DNA from: Arcicella rigui | Lineage (GTDB): Bacteria; Bacteroidota; Bacteroidia; Cytophagales; Spirosomataceae | DNA length: 64,000 bases | NCBI RefSeq assembly: GCF_034929435.1 | Contig: NZ_JAYFUM010000029.1 | Coordinates: forward strand, 1-64,000 | Direction: 5' to 3' | Shown: positions 43,378-52,324 of the stretch, in pieces | Numbering within the stretch: the stretch's first letter is position 1 | Layout of the letters: each line of letters starts with the position of its first letter | Notes under the pieces: model-generated | Databases searched by the model: none | What the model saw: the letters and a program-made list of their open reading frames with translations, nothing else | What the model was told of the DNA's origin: nothing | Made by a program: the position numbers and the translations under genes

Positions 43378-45921
43378 TTATTCTTCTGTCGGAGACGTTG
43401 CTAAAACTCTTGAGAGCGTTAGAGAATCGCCTTCACCTGAGTAATCTGCTAAGATAACGTCGCCATTAGCTAAATCACCTTTTAAAATTTCTTCGGCAAC
43501 TGGGTCTTCTAAATAACGTTGAATCGCACGATTCAAAGGTCTTGCACCATATTGCGAATCATAACCTTTTTCAGCAATAAAGTCTTTCGCTTTTTCTGTC
43601 AATTCAACAGTATATCCAAGATTTGTGATACGAACAAATAATTTTCTCAACATTAAGTCAATGATTTGGTGAATGTGTTCACGTTCAAGAGAATTAAACA
43701 CGATAACATCATCCAAACGGTTCAAGAACTCAGGAGAGAAAGCTTTTTTCAAAGCATTCTGAATCGTTCCTTTCATCGCTTCATCCAAACCTTCGATTTT
43801 AGTTTTGGTTGAGAAACCAATACCTGTTCCGAAATCTTTCAAATCTCTTGCTCCAATATTTGAAGTCATGATGATGATTGTATTACGGAAATCTACTCTT
43901 CTACCCAAACCATCTGTTAAAATACCATCGTCTAATACTTGCAACAAAATATTAAATACATCTGGGTGAGCTTTCTCGATTTCATCTAATAATACAACTG
44001 CGTAAGGTTTACGACGAATCTTTTCAGTCAATTGTCCACCCTCTTCATAACCCACATATCCCGGAGGAGCTCCAACCAAACGAGATACACTGAATTTCTC
44101 CATGTACTCACTCATGTCGATTCTCACTAAAGCGTCTTCTTTGTCGAACAGATAAGTAGCTAAAACTTTCGCTAACTCAGTTTTGCCAACTCCCGTAGGC
44201 CCTAAGAAAATAAATGAACCGATTGGTTTTTTAGGGTCTTTCAAACCTACTCTTGTACGTTGAATCGCTTTTACAAGTTTAGCAATCGCAGGATTTTGTC
44301 CGATTACTTTACCTTGTAATTCCTCATTCATATTCAAAAGTTTTTGTCCTTCCGTAGCAGCTACACGGTTTACTGGAATACCAGTCATTTGTGCAATTAC
44401 TTCGGCAACACTTTCTTCTGAAACTGTATAACGACGACGTTTGGTATCTTCTTCCCAATCACGTTTTGCACGGTCTAATTGGTCTAACAAACGTTTCTCA
44501 CGGTCACGCAACTGAGCAGCTTCTTCGTATTTCTGCGATTTTACTACTGCATTTTTCTCTTTCTTGATATTTTCGATGGCTTCTTCCAAACGAACAATAT
44601 CTTCAGGAACAGTAATATTTGAAATGTGAACTCTCGCTCCTACTTCGTCCATTACATCAATCGCTTTATCAGGCAAGAATCTATCTGAAATATAACGTTC
44701 AGATAATTTTACAGCTTGCTCGATTGCCTCATCTGTATAAGTTACGTGGTGATGGTCTTCGTACTTATCTTTGATGTTGTTCAAAATTTCGATGGTTTCT
44801 TCAATAGAAGTAGCATCTACCATTACCGTTTGGAAACGACGAGCCAAAGCTCCGTCTTTCTCAATGTATTGGCGATACTCATCCAAAGTAGTAGCACCGA
44901 TAACTTGTATATCACCACGAGCTAATGCAGGCTTGAACATATTAGAAGCATCTAATGAACCTGACGCACCACCAGCACCAACAATGGTATGCAATTCATC
45001 AATGAACAAAATCACATCTGGTGATTTTTCCAATTCGTTCATTACCGCTTTCATTCTTTCTTCAAACTGACCACGGTATTTTGTACCTGCCACCAATGAA
45101 GCTAAATCAAGCGTAACCACTCGCTTGCCAAAAAGTACACGAGATACTTTTTTCTGAACAATGCGTAAAGCTAAACCTTCGGCAATGGCAGTTTTACCCA
45201 CGCCAGGCTCACCAATCAAAATTGGATTATTCTTTTTTCTACGAGAAAGAATTTGAGCAACTCTTTCTATTTCTTTTTCACGCCCAACAATTGGGTCAAG
45301 TTTACCAGCTTCTGCAACTTTTGTTAAATCCCTACCAAAATTATCCAATACAGGTGTTTTAGATTTTTCAGCACCTTTATTAGTAGTAGAACTTCCCCCA
45401 GCAGCATTTCCTCCAGAAAACATTCTTGCATCATCATCGTTGTCGTCGGTATCAGACGGCCCCGATTTGATATTTGGATTCGATTGATATTCTACCATGT
45501 CTTTGATTAATTCATAATTTATCTGGAACTTCTCAAGGATTTGTTTGGCTAAATTATCTTCATCTCTGAGAATCGCCATCAACAAATGCTCTGTTCCAAC
45601 GAGGTTTGATTTGAAAATTCTTGCTTCCAAGTAAGTCACTCTCAATACTTTCTCGCACTGTCTTGAAAGTGGAATATCTTGTTTGTTTTTGATGGTGAAA
45701 GAAGAGCGAACAGCACTTTTAGTTGCTTGTTCTATCGTGACACGCAGGTCATCAAGGCTGGTTCCACATTTCTTTATGAGTTCAAGGGCAATGCCCTCTC
45801 CTTCCCGAATCATTCCTAAAATAAGATGTTCAGTCCCGATGTAGTCATGACCAAGCCTGATTGCCTCCTCACGAGCGAGTGAGATAACCTCTTTTACTCT
45901 GTTTGAAAATTTTGCCTCCAT
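43378..45921 (-). CDS. clpC: ATP-dependent Clp protease ATP-binding subunit ClpC
   Basis: 847 residues. Two N-terminal Clp repeats (about 1-145) recruit substrates. AAA module 1 has GEPGVGKTA, module 2 has GPTGVGKTE. Between them a UVR/coiled middle domain (KSQKYEEAAQLRDREKRLLD) marks it as ClpC rather than ClpA. YVGYEEGGQL is the pore loop of module 2. It unfolds proteins for ClpP and takes part in stress control. It is alone, without mcsA/mcsB or ctsR, as usual outside Firmicutes. Confidence 0.95.
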   Translation of the reverse strand: MEAKFSNRVKEVISLAREEAIRLGHDYIGTEHLILGMIREGEGIALELIKKCGTSLDDLRVTIEQATKSAVRSSFTIKNKQDIPLSRQCEKVLRVTYLEARIFKSNLVGTEHLLMAILRDEDNLAKQILEKFQINYELIKDMVEYQSNPNIKSGPSDTDDNDDDARMFSGGNAAGGSSTTNKGAEKSKTPVLDNFGRDLTKVAEAGKLDPIVGREKEIERVAQILSRRKKNNPILIGEPGVGKTAIAEGLALRIVQKKVSRVLFGKRVVTLDLASLVAGTKYRGQFEERMKAVMNELEKSPDVILFIDELHTIVGAGGASGSLDASNMFKPALARGDIQVIGATTLDEYRQYIEKDGALARRFQTVMVDATSIEETIEILNNIKDKYEDHHHVTYTDEAIEQAVKLSERYISDRFLPDKAIDVMDEVGARVHISNITVPEDIVRLEEAIENIKKEKNAVVKSQKYEEAAQLRDREKRLLDQLDRAKRDWEEDTKRRRYTVSEESVAEVIAQMTGIPVNRVAATEGQKLLNMNEELQGKVIGQNPAIAKLVKAIQRTRVGLKDPKKPIGSFIFLGPTGVGKTELAKVLATYLFDKEDALVRIDMSEYMEKFSVSRLVGAPPGYVGYEEGGQLTEKIRRKPYAVVLLDEIEKAHPDVFNILLQVLDDGILTDGLGRRVDFRNTIIIMTSNIGARDLKDFGTGIGFSTKTKIEGLDEAMKGTIQNALKKAFSPEFLNRLDDVIVFNSLEREHIHQIIDLMLRKLFVRITNLGYTVELTEKAKDFIAEKGYDSQYGARPLNRAIQRYLEDPVAEEILKGDLANGDVILADYSGEGDSLTLSRVLATSPTEE

Positions 45922-46066
45922 TCTTAGAGCTTTTGAGTTATAGCGTTATAGAGTATCTGAGTTAAATTTTGTAAAATTTGTTCTCGGACTTAGAATATCT
46001 TTCTTGGAAACATATCCTAATTTCTCTTTTAAATTAAACTTTTAACATTAAAATAATCGTCTTTGT

Positions 46067-46675
46067 TCATTTTATCATTGAACTGTGTAGAATCTTTGAA
46101 GCTTGATTTCCCTGACAAAATAGCAAATCAAGAATAGACAGATTAGGTACAAATTCACTGCCAAAGTTCTGTCGATAGGCTACTGGCTGGTAGATTCCGT
46201 TCAAGCTAAAATCCCTTTTTGGGTGAATTTTGCCTCTGAAATCAAATTCTACTTCCTTTTCATATTTTTCAGTAAATGTAATCTTTTTTTCGAGCCTTAA
46301 AAGCTTTAGACAAATTGACAGTAATTCTACATTTAAATCGAACAAAAAGTCAGGTTTTTTGTCTAAAATATTTTTGAAATATTCTGCATAAAACTCAAAA
46401 AAAGGTGACTTCCCATAGGCTGAATGAATCGCTCCCCAATGTCTTCTTATCCAATCTTGGTGATATTCTATCCGCAAATCCCGAATCAAAACTTTTTTGT
46501 TGCCATTTTGTACTGGAATAGACAGTGAATCAATCTTATTCGTTGTCTGAATTATACAACGATTTCGGTAACTTTGTTTTTCGTAATATTCGTGTGCTTC
46601 AATCGTAATTACTTCTTGTTGAAGTATGCAAGCAAAATATTCGAGACTTGGTAAATATTGTAAATCAATTATCAT
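46067..46675 (-). CDS. WbqC family protein
   Basis: 202 residues. QYLPSLEYFACILQQEVITIEAHEYYEKQSYRNRC (shortened here as QYLPSLEYFACILQQ and HEYYEKQSYRNRC), then LSIPVQNGNKKVLIRDLRI and a middle WIRRHWGAIHSAYGKSPFFE, is the WbqC pattern. The family occurs in polysaccharide and lipid-linked sugar gene clusters, where its role is not settled. Here the neighbour is a divergent LpxL-type acyltransferase. Confidence 0.85.
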   Translation of the reverse strand: MIIDLQYLPSLEYFACILQQEVITIEAHEYYEKQSYRNRCIIQTTNKIDSLSIPVQNGNKKVLIRDLRIEYHQDWIRRHWGAIHSAYGKSPFFEFYAEYFKNILDKKPDFLFDLNVELLSICLKLLRLEKKITFTEKYEKEVEFDFRGKIHPKRDFSLNGIYQPVAYRQNFGSEFVPNLSILDLLFCQGNQASKILHSSMIK

Positions 46676-46770
46676 TTCTCTAAAATACGGTATAATGATT
46701 TAATTTCAAATTTTTAAATAAAAATCATTTGTATTAATACCCGATAAATACAATTTTTCAAAAATATCTC

Positions 46771-47640
46771 ATGCTTTTTTTCAAATTACTTTCTTTACTT
46801 CCACTTTGGATACTCTATGGTATTTCAGACTTTGCCTATTTTATACTTTTCCGTGTTTTGAAATATCGAAAAAAAGTGGTGATTGAAAATTTGAAAAACT
46901 CTTTCCCCGAAAAAACTGAGATTGAAATACAGCAAATCGCCAAAGCATTTTACCACAATTTGGCAGATATTTTTATTGAATTTTTCAAAGGCATGAGTAT
47001 GTCTGAAAGAGAAATTAACAAACGTATTGAAATTGGAAATTTGGAAGCCATTACAGAATATATCAACCAAGGAACGCCCGTAATCATCGTTGGTGGACAT
47101 CAAGGTAATTGGGAATTGGTGATTCACGTTTTGTCGCTTCACGGAATCAAAATGGACATTGTATATCAACCGCTTTCCAATGCTTTTTTTGAAAAACTTA
47201 CTTATAAAATCAGAACTCGCTTTGGTGCTTTCGTCATTCCCAAGAATGATTCTATCAAACTTACCTTTGAACGTAAAAATATACCACGAGCATTATGCTT
47301 GGCGGCAGACCAAATTCCGCATCATTGGAAATCTGCCTATTGGACAAATTTTTTAAATCAAGACTCAGCTTTTTTTACGGGAACTGAAAAAATTGCTCGA
47401 AAATTTCATTATCCAGTTGTTTTTTTAGGTTTGGAAAAAAGTCATAGAGGTTACTACAAATATACTTTTGAAAAAATAGCAGAAGCTCCTTATGAGCATT
47501 TGGCAAGCGGAGAAATCTTAGAACGCTTTATTCAGAGATTAGAAAAGTCTGTTCAAAAAAATCCTTCCTGTTATCTTTGGTCGCATAGAAGATGGAAACA
47601 CAAACGTTCAGAAAATGATATTATCAAGACTCACCTGTAA
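46771..47640 (+). CDS. Lipid A biosynthesis-type lysophospholipid acyltransferase (LpxL/HtrB-like)
   Basis: 289 residues. An N-terminal membrane helix is followed by the catalytic HxxxxE in VGGHQGNWELVIH (His110, Glu115) and a later PRALCLAADQIPHHW block. The enzyme transfers a secondary acyl chain to Kdo-lipid A or to a related lipid at the inner-membrane face. It is divergent from the WbqC gene, 105 bp upstream of the small unknown gene. Confidence 0.9.
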   Translation: MLFFKLLSLLPLWILYGISDFAYFILFRVLKYRKKVVIENLKNSFPEKTEIEIQQIAKAFYHNLADIFIEFFKGMSMSEREINKRIEIGNLEAITEYINQGTPVIIVGGHQGNWELVIHVLSLHGIKMDIVYQPLSNAFFEKLTYKIRTRFGAFVIPKNDSIKLTFERKNIPRALCLAADQIPHHWKSAYWTNFLNQDSAFFTGTEKIARKFHYPVVFLGLEKSHRGYYKYTFEKIAEAPYEHLASGEILERFIQRLEKSVQKNPSCYLWSHRRWKHKRSENDIIKTHL

Positions 47641-47713
47641 GTAATTCTTGATTGAAGAGGTTCACGATTAGGTCAATATTACTGTGTACCTTTTATTTAT
47701 TAGTTTTAACTTG

Positions 47714-47721
47714 TAACTTTG
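47714..47721 (+). promoter_or_regulatory. -7 element for the Shedu-like/ychF transcript
   Basis: TAACTTTG matches TAnnTTTG. TTTT at 47691-47694 is one base from the -33 consensus at a 19-nt spacing. It gives a leader of about 17 nt for the gene at 47745. Confidence 0.55.
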
Positions 47722-47744
47722 CAAAAGCCAAACAGTAAATTCTT

Positions 47745-48011
47745 ATGGAAAAATTACAAGATAATATTGAGTTAGAGCGTGCCGCTGCAATTGCTTATGA
47801 TAACTTGAAAGAAAGTTCTCGTAATGAAATAAGTGACTCTTTAAAACACATATTAAGCGATAATTTACCTCTACAATATGAGTTGTTACCTATTGTAGGA
47901 GATTCTAAGAAATACTATGTTTTAAATGTAAGTGAATATAAAGTCATTTTTGAACATGAACCAGATATGCTTCATGTTCATGCAATACTTAGTGGTAGCT
48001 TTGGTAAATAG
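47745..48011 (+). CDS. Small unknown protein, partner of the Shedu-like gene
   Basis: 88 residues, no signal or membrane segment. The N-terminal half is helical and acidic (ELERAAAIAYDNLKESSRNEI); the C-terminal half is short beta strands (YYVLNVSEYKVIFEHEPDML, HVHAILSGSFGK), faintly like RelE/ParE strand patterns. I do not recognise a family. It has its own -7 element, is 9 bp ahead of the DUF4263-like gene, and so probably works with it. Confidence 0.6.
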   Translation: MEKLQDNIELERAAAIAYDNLKESSRNEISDSLKHILSDNLPLQYELLPIVGDSKKYYVLNVSEYKVIFEHEPDMLHVHAILSGSFGK

Positions 48012-48020
48012 AAACTATCA

Positions 48021-48650
48021 ATGAAAGACTTTAAAGAAATTAGCATTCATTGGGAATCTGTTGAAGAAGAATTATCTGCTTTTGAAAAACTACTTAGCGA
48101 ATACCAAGATTTAAGTGAGTCTTCTGATATTTTGCCATTCTTTAGAAAATCACCTAATTTATCTGCATTCATTGGAAAAATTTACTTTCCAACTTTAAGT
48201 AATATTAACCGAATATCTTACGAATTTGATTTTTTTGGCGATTTTAAAGCTGATTTAGCTATCGGCGATTCTATGAAAGAGTCTTATGCTTTTATAGAGT
48301 TTGAGGACGGCAAGCATAACAGTATTTTTAAAACAAGTAAAGCTAAATATCAAAAAGATTGGTCAAATAGGTTTGAACATGGATACAGCCAAATAATAGA
48401 CTGGTTTTGGAAATTAGATGATTTAAAACAAACTACTTCATTCAAAGAAAAATTCAATTCAAATGACATTGATTTTAGAGGTATTTTAATTATTGGAAGA
48501 GACTCATATTTAAGTGATTATGATTTTAAAAGGTTTAAATGGAGAAGCAAGCATACCATCATCCAATCTAAATCTATTCACTGTATTACTTACGATGAAC
48601 TTTTAGAGGATTTAAAACAACAAATAAAATTTTTGCAATTTATTAAATAA
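48021..48650 (+). CDS. Shedu-like (DUF4263/SduA) PD-(D/E)XK nuclease
   Basis: 209 residues. The C-terminal 140 residues match the Shedu immune nuclease domain as I know it: FKADLAIGDSM with a candidate Asp78, YAFIEFEDGK with Glu93 and Glu95, RFEHGYSQIIDWFWKLDD with Gln124, then RGILIIGRDSYLSDYD and RFKWRSKHTI. In most PD-(D/E)XK proteins the second motif is E-x-K; here Glu95 stands in place of Lys, as in a subfamily with EFED. The first 60 residues are a separate helical region. Shedu proteins are single-gene anti-phage systems. The gene is between a small unknown gene (9 bp) and ychF (5 bp), so all three share a transcript. Confidence 0.75.
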   Translation: MKDFKEISIHWESVEEELSAFEKLLSEYQDLSESSDILPFFRKSPNLSAFIGKIYFPTLSNINRISYEFDFFGDFKADLAIGDSMKESYAFIEFEDGKHNSIFKTSKAKYQKDWSNRFEHGYSQIIDWFWKLDDLKQTTSFKEKFNSNDIDFRGILIIGRDSYLSDYDFKRFKWRSKHTIIQSKSIHCITYDELLEDLKQQIKFLQFIK

Positions 48651-48655
48651 TATAA

Positions 48656-49762
48656 ATGGGTCTTCAATGTGGAATTGTAGGTTTACCAAATGTTGGGAAA
48701 TCTACTTTATTTAGTGCAATTTCTTCAAATAAGGCGGAAGCCGCCAATTATCCTTTCTGTACGATTGAACCTAACGTAGGGATTGTAACTGTTCCGGACG
48801 AGCGTTTGAATATTCTGGAAAAACTTGTAAATCCGCAACGTGTTTTACCGACAGTAATCGAGTTTATGGACATTGCTGGTTTGGTAAAAGGAGCATCTCA
48901 AGGAGCAGGTTTAGGAAATAAATTCTTAGCTAACATTCGAGAAGTAGATGCTATTATTCACGTGGTGCGTTGTTTTGCAGATGACAATATCGTACACGTA
49001 GAAGGAAGAGTAAATCCTGTTTCGGACAAAGAAATCATTGATTTTGAATTACAATTAAAGGATTTAGAATCAGTTGATAAAAAAATACAAAAAGTAGAAC
49101 GTGCAGCCAAAGCTGGTGATGCTAAAGCGAGAGCTCAGTTGGCAATTCTTCAACAGTATAAAAGTACTTTAGAGGCTGGAAAATCTTCAAGAACTGTTCA
49201 AGGTTTAGAACCTGATGCTAAATTTGATGCTATCGGTGACTTATGTTTATTAACAGACAAACCTGTTATCTATGTTGCCAATGTAGATGAAGCTTCAATT
49301 GCAAAAGGAACTAATCAGTACGTTGAAGAATTGAAAGCTGCGGTTGCAGATGAAGGTGCTGAAGTAGTTGTAATTTGTGCAGCCTTGGAAGCTCAGATTG
49401 CAGAGATGGAAGATGAAGAAGACAGACAAATGTTTTTGGAGGAGTACAATCTTACTGAATCTGGTTTAGATAAACTCATCCGTAGTTCTTATTATTTATT
49501 AAACTTGATTACCTACTTTACGGCAGGTGTGAAAGAAGTAAGAGCTTGGACTATCCAAAAAGGTTGGAAAGCTCCAGCAGCAGCAGGAGTTATTCACTCA
49601 GATTTCGAGCGTGGTTTTATCCGTGCAGAAGTAATCAAGTTCGCTGATTTTCAACAATATAAATCTGAATCTGCTTGTAAAGAAGCTGGAAAGCTATCAG
49701 TAGAAGGGAAAGATTATGTAGTAATTGACGGAGACATTATGCACTTCCGTTTCAATGTATAA
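48656..49762 (+). CDS. ychF: Redox-regulated ATPase YchF (Obg-family)
   Basis: 368 residues. The P-loop is GLPNVGKST (about 9-17), followed by DIAGLVKGASQGAGLGNKFL, the switch II region of Obg-like proteins, and the NVDE base-contact motif, which in YchF favours ATP over GTP. The TGS domain closes the protein (LLNLITYFTAGVKEVRAWTIQKG). It binds ribosomes and is linked to stress response. It has no promoter of its own visible and starts 5 bp after the Shedu-like gene. Confidence 0.96.
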   Translation: MGLQCGIVGLPNVGKSTLFSAISSNKAEAANYPFCTIEPNVGIVTVPDERLNILEKLVNPQRVLPTVIEFMDIAGLVKGASQGAGLGNKFLANIREVDAIIHVVRCFADDNIVHVEGRVNPVSDKEIIDFELQLKDLESVDKKIQKVERAAKAGDAKARAQLAILQQYKSTLEAGKSSRTVQGLEPDAKFDAIGDLCLLTDKPVIYVANVDEASIAKGTNQYVEELKAAVADEGAEVVVICAALEAQIAEMEDEEDRQMFLEEYNLTESGLDKLIRSSYYLLNLITYFTAGVKEVRAWTIQKGWKAPAAAGVIHSDFERGFIRAEVIKFADFQQYKSESACKEAGKLSVEGKDYVVIDGDIMHFRFNV

Positions 49763-49777
49763 TAAGTGTTTCAATAA

Positions 49778-49819
49778 AAAAAAGAGTCATCTTGGATAAA
49801 ACCTCGATGACTCTTTTTT
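49778..49819. terminator. Bidirectional terminator, ychF / UDP-GlcA decarboxylase
   Basis: GAGTCATC (49784-49791) pairs with GATGACTC (49806-49813), flanked by an A-run and a T-run, between the convergent genes. Confidence 0.8.
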
Positions 49820-49822
49820 ATT

Positions 49823-50803
49823 TTATTTTTGTTCAAACTCTCTATGATGAGCCATTTTGAATAATTCGTCTTTTGATAAAGATTTGAAGTACTCATAAGT
49901 AATTTTCAAACCTTCCGAACGACTCACTTTTGGCTCCCAACCTAAGATTTCCTTCGCTTTTGTAATGTCTGGTTTGCGTTGCTTAGGGTCATCTTTTGGT
50001 AATGGTAAAGAAATTAATTTCTGGTCAGTACCTGTCAATTTGATAATTTCATCCCCAAATTCTTTGATTGTTATCTCATCTGGATTACCAATATTTACTG
50101 GTTGAGCATAATCACTCAATAACAAGCGATAGATTCCTTCTACTAAGTCATCCACATAACAGAATGAGCGAGTTTGCGAACCATCACCAAACATTGTTAA
50201 ATCTTCACCTCTGAGAGCCTGTCCGATAAATGCAGGTAATACTCTACCATCGTTCAAACGCATTCTTGGTCCGAAAGTATTAAATATACGAACGATTCTT
50301 GTTTCTAATCCATGATAAGTATGATAAGCCATCGTCATCGCTTCTTGGAAACGTTTTGCTTCGTCATAAACACCTCTTGGGCCTACTGGGTTTACATTTC
50401 CCCAATACTCTTCTGGTTGTGGATGAACGGTTGGGTCACCATAAACCTCTGAAGTAGAGGCAATCAAAACTCTTGCATTCTTTACTCTTGCTAAACCTAA
50501 ACAGTTGTGAATACCCAAAGAACCAACTTTTAAAGTTTGGATTGGAATTTTCAAATAGTCAATCGGAGAAGCTGGTGAAGCAAAATGAAGAATATAGTCT
50601 AATTCGCCCGGAACGTGAATGAATTTTGAAACATCATGGTGGTAAAATTCAAAGTTTGGTAACTTGAATAGGTGTTCGATATTTTTCAAATCACCTGTAA
50701 TCAAATTGTCCATGGCTATTACATAATAGCCTTCTTTGATAAATCTGTCACAAAGATGTGAGCCTAAAAAACCTGCTCCGCCTGTTATTAATACTCTTTT
50801 CAT
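49823..50803 (-). CDS. UDP-glucuronic acid decarboxylase
   Basis: 326 residues of the extended SDR family. VLITGGAGFLGSHLCDR binds NAD; HHDVSKFIHVPGELDYILHFASPASP and IASTSEVYGDPTVHPQPEEYWG are the specific UXS-type motifs; catalytic Tyr and Lys occur as GVYDEAKRFQEA. It converts UDP-glucuronate to UDP-xylose through a 4-keto step. Its neighbour upstream makes UDP-glucuronate, so the pair forms a route from UDP-glucose. The product probably feeds an exopolysaccharide or glycan. Confidence 0.92.
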   Translation of the reverse strand: MKRVLITGGAGFLGSHLCDRFIKEGYYVIAMDNLITGDLKNIEHLFKLPNFEFYHHDVSKFIHVPGELDYILHFASPASPIDYLKIPIQTLKVGSLGIHNCLGLARVKNARVLIASTSEVYGDPTVHPQPEEYWGNVNPVGPRGVYDEAKRFQEAMTMAYHTYHGLETRIVRIFNTFGPRMRLNDGRVLPAFIGQALRGEDLTMFGDGSQTRSFCYVDDLVEGIYRLLLSDYAQPVNIGNPDEITIKEFGDEIIKLTGTDQKLISLPLPKDDPKQRKPDITKAKEILGWEPKVSRSEGLKITYEYFKSLSKDELFKMAHHREFEQK

Positions 50804-50809
50804 ATTTTT

Positions 50810-50904
50810 AGCTGTAAGCTGTAAGCTATGAGCTATCAGCTTTTTTTATATTTATGTTAAACGTGATTTCTCAAAAATTAAAAGCTTTTAGCTCATAGCT
50901 CTAT
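50810..50904 (-). repeat. Heptamer array between the two UDP-sugar genes
   Basis: agctgta, agctgta, agctatg, agctatc, agctttt (50810-50844) are in exact 7-bp phase. The complementary AGCTCATAGCT at 50890-50900 pairs with AGCTATGAGCT at 50824-50834. It is directly 3' of the minus-strand dehydrogenase. Confidence 0.7.
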
Positions 50905-50911
50905 GCTTAAT

Positions 50912-52225
50912 TTATTTTACCGTCTCTCTACCTATTGAGTAATAAGTATAGCCTAACTCCTTCATTTGCTCTAATTCATACAAATTACGACCATCGAAGA
51001 TTACTTTATCTTTCAACAATACCTCCATCACTTCAAACTCGGGGGTACGGAATTGTGGCCACTCTGTCATAATTAATACCGCATCAGCATCTTTGATAGC
51101 TTCATAAGGCCCTTTCGTGTAAGTAATCACATCTCCAATTACTCCCTTCACATTCTCCATCGCCTCTGGGTCAAAGGCTTTAATGATTGCTCCTTCTGCC
51201 AATAATTCTTTGATATTGTATAATGCTGGAGCTTCTCTGATATCATCTGTATAAGGTTTGAATGCTAAACCCCACATCCCGAATACTTTACCTTTCAAGT
51301 CTCCTCCAAAATGTGCCTTGATATGAGGTATCAATTTCGTCTTCTGGTCTTCATTGACATTCATTACCGCTTTCAATATCTGAAAATCATAACCTGAATC
51401 TTTTGATGTTTTCTCTAATGCCTGTACATCTTTTGGAAAACAACTTCCGCCGTAACCAATCCCTGCAAACAAGAAGCGTTTACCAATACGTGAATCTGTA
51501 CCAATCCCTCTACGAATATCATCTACATTCGCTCCTACTATCTCGCAAAGGTTTGCAATTTCGTTCATGAAGGTAATCTTGGTTGCTAAGAAGGCATTCG
51601 CTGCATACTTCGTCATCTCAGCTGAACGCTCATCCATGAAAATAACTGGATTGCCCTGACGTACCAAAGGTGCATACAATTTCGTCATCACAGCCTTTGC
51701 TTTTTCTGAACTCGTACCAATTACTACTCGATCTGGTTTCATAAAGTCTTCTACGGCTACACCTTCACGTAAGAACTCTGGATTTGAAACTACATCGAAC
51801 AAATCTGTCGAAGCATTTTTGGCAATAGCTGCGTGTACTTTCTCTGCTGTGCCAACAGGTACGGTACTCTTATCAATCACTACTACGTATTGATCTAAAA
51901 TTGGGCCTAAATCGTTCGCTACTTTTAAGATATATTTCAAGTCGGCTGAACCATCTTCACCAGGAGGGGTCGGTAAAGCTAAAAAGATTACTTTGGCATC
52001 TTTTACCCCTTCAGCTAAATTCGTAGTGAATTTCAAACGACCTTCTGCTGTATTACGATTGAATAAAACATCAAGACCTGGCTCATAAATAGGAATAATC
52101 CCATTCTTCATCTTTTCTATTTTTGCCGCATCTATATCGACACAAACGACTTGGTTGCCTGTCTCTGCAAAACAAGTACCAGTTACTAAGCCTACATATC
52201 CAGTTCCGACTACTGCTATCTTCAT
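50912..52225 (-). CDS. UDP-glucose 6-dehydrogenase
   Basis: 437 residues. The N-terminal NAD domain starts KIAVVGTGYVGLVTGTCFAE. The catalytic cysteine is in GIGYGGSCFPKDVQAL, and the C-terminal UDP-binding domain has KVFGMWGLAFKPYTDDIREAPA. It oxidises UDP-glucose twice with NAD to UDP-glucuronate. GDP-mannose dehydrogenases share this fold, but the GGSCFPKD context and the decarboxylase next door favour UDP-glucose. It is the first gene of the pair. Confidence 0.93.
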   Translation of the reverse strand: MKIAVVGTGYVGLVTGTCFAETGNQVVCVDIDAAKIEKMKNGIIPIYEPGLDVLFNRNTAEGRLKFTTNLAEGVKDAKVIFLALPTPPGEDGSADLKYILKVANDLGPILDQYVVVIDKSTVPVGTAEKVHAAIAKNASTDLFDVVSNPEFLREGVAVEDFMKPDRVVIGTSSEKAKAVMTKLYAPLVRQGNPVIFMDERSAEMTKYAANAFLATKITFMNEIANLCEIVGANVDDIRRGIGTDSRIGKRFLFAGIGYGGSCFPKDVQALEKTSKDSGYDFQILKAVMNVNEDQKTKLIPHIKAHFGGDLKGKVFGMWGLAFKPYTDDIREAPALYNIKELLAEGAIIKAFDPEAMENVKGVIGDVITYTKGPYEAIKDADAVLIMTEWPQFRTPEFEVMEVLLKDKVIFDGRNLYELEQMKELGYTYYSIGRETVK

Positions 52226-52324
52226 AATTGTGTTATATGTGTTGTATTATAAAAGTAATTTCTAACAATTTAATATTTTAAATTGAAAATGCACTTAAAT
52301 TTAGTTACATTTTCAAAAAAGCAT

